Source: SAR86 cluster bacterium
GTDB taxonomy: Bacteria > Pseudomonadota > Gammaproteobacteria > Magnimaribacterales > D2472
Direction: 5' to 3'
NCBI GenBank assembly: GCA_016779505.1
Contig: JADHNM010000024.1
Coordinates: 1-16,382, forward strand
Length of the DNA: 16,382 nucleotides
Positions 14,243-16,382 of the stretch are shown here, in pieces. Positions within the stretch are counted from its first letter, which is position 1, and the number at the start of each line of letters is the position of its first letter. Made by a program: the position numbers and the translations under genes. The notes under the pieces were generated by a model, which was given only the letters and a program-made list of their open reading frames with translations, was not told the DNA's origin and did no database searches.

Positions 14243-14683
14243 TTATTTCAACTGAATATTTTGCGAGGCACTTCCCTTAACTTGAAACTTAGCTTGCTCA
14301 AAAGAAGGTGCTGATAATCTTCCCATAGCATTGTTTGAAAAACCAAATTGTTCTTTCGGAATGCCAAGAAAATTTTTATCTATTTTTAAATTTTTATTAG
14401 TATCTACAAAAAGTGCAATTGCATATTCGCCCTCTGGAAGATTGATAACAAACTCATGATTCTCCTTGAGTTCGATATAAGACTCTATACCCTGAAAGAC
14501 TCCTTCTTCAGATCGCTTCTCACCTTTTACAGATTGAGTATATGCATCTGCATCATTATAAATAGCTAGAGATAATACCCCCTCTTTCGTTTGCCCCGAA
14601 ATATTGATTGTTAACTCATCTGCTACGCTATCTAGAATTAGAAAGCCGAAGACGAGGATATAAAATTTATTATAGAAATTCAT
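14243..14683 (-). CDS. DUF2141 family secreted protein
   Basis: The 146-aa product has a signal peptide (hydrophobic core about residues 7-18, cleavage likely after SVA at 21), so it is probably periplasmic or exported. The mature part matches the DUF2141 family: a beta-sandwich with VDTNKNLKIDKNFLGIPKEQ (93-112), then FGFSNNAMG (113-121) and PSFEQAKFQV (125-134). The D-N-N-I-D run looks like a possible Ca2+-binding loop, an inference from spacing. No function is established for the family. It sits between the rhodanese (3-base gap) and grxC (7-base gap), splitting two genes that are adjacent in E. coli; a link to cell-envelope redox or thiol chemistry is not shown by the sequence, as the mature chain has no cysteine. 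Confidence 0.87.
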   Translation of the reverse strand: MNFYNKFYILVFGFLILDSVADELTINISGQTKEGVLSLAIYNDADAYTQSVKGEKRSEEGVFQGIESYIELKENHEFVINLPEGEYAIALFVDTNKNLKIDKNFLGIPKEQFGFSNNAMGRLSAPSFEQAKFQVKGSASQNIQLK

Positions 14684-14686
14684 AAG

Positions 14687-15106
14687 TTATTTTACTTTTA
14701 CCAAGGGCAATCCCTCTTGCTGCCAGGTTGAAATACCGCCTTGTAAAACATGAGTTTTTTTGTAGCCATAAGTTTGCATTTTTTCACCAGCCAATGCTGC
14801 ATTTCTTCCCATTTTACAAACTAACACTATGGGATTTTCTTTTTGTTTTAATAATTCATCGTTTCTATTTTCAAGCTCATCAAATGGAATGTTCACAGAT
14901 CCAGCGATGGCTCCAGCTTCAAATTCACTCCTTGGTCTAACATCTACCAAGCAAGCAGATTCTTTATTGACCAAATTAGTTAGCTTATTACAGTCAATTC
15001 GATTCCCGCCTCGTGTTGTTTCTGAGCGGAACCATAAAATAATTGAAAGAAATAAAGGAACGGAAAAGTACCAATAGTCTATTAAAAATAAATTGAATTC
15101 TAGCAT
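14687..15106 (-). CDS. yibN: YibN-like membrane-anchored rhodanese
   Basis: Rhodanese-domain proteins move sulfane sulfur through an active-site cysteine persulfide. I start at ATG 15106, giving 139 aa (E. coli YibN 143). An upstream TTG at 15163 is in frame but would run through the gpmA start and has no homology. Residues 11-26 form one membrane helix, anchoring the C-terminal rhodanese domain (about 38-137). Visible motifs: VDVRPRSEFEAGAIAGSVNI (54-73), the active loop CKMGRNA with Cys97, and the closing LQGGISTWQQEGLPL (121-135). The Cys, which I recall as absent from this position in E. coli YibN, suggests a catalytically competent enzyme here. It heads the minus-strand cluster with DUF2141 and grxC and is divergent from gpmA across only 45 bases, so both promoters share that gap. 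Confidence 0.9.
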   Translation of the reverse strand: MLEFNLFLIDYWYFSVPLFLSIILWFRSETTRGGNRIDCNKLTNLVNKESACLVDVRPRSEFEAGAIAGSVNIPFDELENRNDELLKQKENPIVLVCKMGRNAALAGEKMQTYGYKKTHVLQGGISTWQQEGLPLVKVK

Positions 15107-15151
15107 TTGCCTATTATCGCTTAAAATATATTTATTGGTGAGGTTTATATT

Positions 15152-15778
15152 ATGAAAGATCAAAATTTTTTAGTTCTCGTTCGTCATGGGCAGAGTGAAT
15201 GGAATGCTAAAAATCTATTTACAGGATGGAAAGATCCAGGGCTAACTCCTGCCGGAGAAAAAGAAGCAGCGAATGCTGGCAACCTTATCAAAGAAAGGGA
15301 TATTAAATTCTCCAAGATGTTTACTTCAGCTTTAAAGCGAGCACAAATTACTGGTCAAATGATTCTCAAAGGAATTAATCAAACGCATATTGAAGTTATT
15401 AAAGATCAAGCTTTGAATGAAAGAGATTATGGAGATTTGGCTGGTTTAAATAAGGATGATGCCAGAAAAGAATGGGGTGAAAAACAGGTTCACATATGGA
15501 GAAGGTCTTATGATATCCCTCCTCCTGGCGGCGAGAGTCTTAAAGATACTGCGGAAAGAGTATTGCCATATTTCAATTCTTCAATCTTGCCTAAGATATT
15601 AGAAGGCCAAAATATTCTTGTTGCTGCACATGGCAACTCGCTTAGATCTTTGGTAATGCAGCTTGATAACTTATCAAAAGAAGAAGTGATAGCGCTAGAA
15701 ATTCCAACTGGAGCGCCAATAATTTACTCTTTTGCAGGAAAAAAAGAGCCTATTTCTAAAGAAAATCTCTTTGAATAA
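15152..15778 (+). CDS. gpmA: 2,3-bisphosphoglycerate-dependent phosphoglycerate mutase, short form
   Basis: The enzyme interconverts 3- and 2-phosphoglycerate in glycolysis/gluconeogenesis through a phosphohistidine, in the cytoplasm. The 208-aa protein has the signature LVRHGQSEWN (9-18) with His12 as phosphoacceptor, LFTGWKDPGLT (22-32), NERDYGDLAG (89-98) with catalytic Glu90, YDIPPPGGESLKDT (120-133), and AAHGNSLR (158-165) with His160. It is about 40 residues shorter than E. coli GpmA (250), matching the compact form seen in many alphaproteobacteria and others; the trimmed parts are surface loops and the C-terminal tail, and all active-site residues remain. A GGTGAGG site lies 8 bases before the ATG. 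In E. coli, the unrelated cofactor-independent enzyme (gpmM) is divergent from yibN at this location. mutY follows with an 8-base overlap. Confidence 0.94.
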   Translation: MKDQNFLVLVRHGQSEWNAKNLFTGWKDPGLTPAGEKEAANAGNLIKERDIKFSKMFTSALKRAQITGQMILKGINQTHIEVIKDQALNERDYGDLAGLNKDDARKEWGEKQVHIWRRSYDIPPPGGESLKDTAERVLPYFNSSILPKILEGQNILVAAHGNSLRSLVMQLDNLSKEEVIALEIPTGAPIIYSFAGKKEPISKENLFE

Positions 15779-16382
15779 ACGCTATCAGCTTTTTTCCCAA
15801 CAAGTTGTTCAATGGTATAAAGATCATGGAAGGCATGATTTACCATGGAGAAAAAAAGTTACTCCCTATAGAATATGGATCTCTGAAATCATGCTTCAGC
15901 AAACGCAAGTAAAAACAGTCATTCCTTATTTTAAAAATTTTATTCAAAAATACCCTTCCCAAAAAAAACTGTCCGAAGCAAGCGAAGATCAAATTTTAGC
16001 TGCATGGTCAGGCCTAGGGTTTTATCGAAGAGCTAGGAATATATTTGCTAGCAAGGAAATTATTAAAAAAAATTATGCAAATAGATTTCCAAAAGAATTT
16101 CAACAGATCATAAGTTTGCCTGGAGTTGGGAAATCAACCGCAGGGGCAATAATGTCATTAGCCTATCTTGAGCCTCATCCAATACTTGATGGAAATGTTA
16201 AAAGAGTCATATCAAGGTTTTTGAAAAAAGAATTAGATTTGCTCAAAGAGACTGAACTATGGAAACTTTCTGGGGAAATGATAAACCGAGATGATTGTTT
16301 TTCTTATACACAAGGAATTATGGATTTGGGAGCAACTATCTGCACCCCAACAAATCCATCGTGCAGCATATGTCCAGTTAAT
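15771..16382 (+). CDS. mutY: A/G-specific adenine glycosylase MutY, 3' end cut by window
   Basis: MutY removes adenine mispaired with 8-oxoguanine, preventing G:C to T:A mutations. I translated 204 codons to the window edge, so the rest of the catalytic domain end and the C-terminal NUDIX-like domain (about 150 aa) are missing. Visible: LPWRKKVTPYRIWISEIMLQ (24-43) with catalytic Glu39, QQTQVKTVIPYF, the helix-hairpin-helix LPGVGKSTAGAI (116-127), ILDGNVKR (138-145) with catalytic Asp140, and the first three iron-sulfur cysteines, Cys191, Cys198 and Cys201. No ATG fits; TTG at 15771 is the most likely start, overlapping the gpmA stop by 8 bases, and gives an N-terminus (MNKRYQLFSQ) like the family. 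No strong ribosome site precedes it, so translation may depend on gpmA. Confidence 0.94.
   Translation, partial: MNKRYQLFSQQVVQWYKDHGRHDLPWRKKVTPYRIWISEIMLQQTQVKTVIPYFKNFIQKYPSQKKLSEASEDQILAAWSGLGFYRRARNIFASKEIIKKNYANRFPKEFQQIISLPGVGKSTAGAIMSLAYLEPHPILDGNVKRVISRFLKKELDLLKETELWKLSGEMINRDDCFSYTQGIMDLGATICTPTNPSCSICPVN

Noticed and set aside
14728..15077. Two overlapping plus-strand open frames opposite the rhodanese gene
   Set aside because: Antisense shadows without ribosome sites or recognisable domains; the minus strand carries a full rhodanese domain.
15107..15163. TTG-initiated upstream extension of the rhodanese by 19 residues
   Set aside because: It would run through the gpmA start and ribosome site; ATG 15106 gives the length expected of YibN.
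1..16382. CRISPR arrays, insertion sequences, phage genes, tRNA or rRNA genes
   Set aside because: I saw no regularly spaced repeats, transposase motifs, terminal repeats or RNA gene signatures; the window reads as conserved chromosomal backbone.

Overview
The window is AT-rich (estimated by eye at about two-thirds A+T), densely packed and free of mobile elements. Its gene content is gammaproteobacterial: recG, ubiC-ubiA, yqiB/yqiA-like genes, glnA-ntrB-ntrC, a yibN-grxC cluster and mutY. Very short spacers, Lys/Asn/Ile-rich proteins, a membrane pyrophosphatase and a eukaryotic-type glutamine synthetase suggest a streamlined marine gammaproteobacterium. A SAR86-like lineage is my best guess, from gene content only and not from any marker comparison.

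Layout, left to right. (1) A partial NAD(P)-binding SDR gene (minus) is divergent from recG (plus). (2) A minus-strand block, read right to left, holds a small rubredoxin gene, an SLC1-type Na+/acidic solute symporter, a membrane-bound pyrophosphatase (hppA) and a MAPEG membrane protein. A strong terminator follows hppA. (3) A tightly coupled plus-strand operon holds ubiC, ubiA, a COG3146/DUF482 acyltransferase, a yqiB-like DUF1249 gene and a yqiA-like esterase. (4) A nitrogen-control locus holds glutamine synthetase type II, then ntrB and ntrC. The gap before the synthetase carries two perfect NtrC-type palindromes and a correctly spaced sigma-54 -24/-12 promoter. A terminator separates the synthetase from ntrB. 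(5) A minus-strand cluster holds a YibN-like rhodanese, a DUF2141 secreted protein and glutaredoxin grxC; it converges on ntrC and diverges from (6) gpmA followed by mutY, which runs off the window.

How the genes work together. The most coherent system is locus 4: NtrB phosphorylates NtrC under nitrogen limitation, NtrC~P binds the two boxes and drives sigma-54 transcription of the synthetase. Unlike enteric bacteria, the enzyme here is GSII rather than the adenylylatable GSI, so transcription is probably the main control. Block 2 may form an ion circuit: the pyrophosphatase has sequence features of the K+-dependent group, which includes Na+ pumps, and sits beside a probably Na+-coupled symporter. 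ubiC and ubiA supply the first two committed steps of ubiquinone synthesis.

No CRISPR array, tRNA, rRNA, insertion sequence or phage gene was seen, and no gene-free stretch exceeds about 125 bases. I did not find a wholly new system; the GSII-NtrBC arrangement is the most notable feature.
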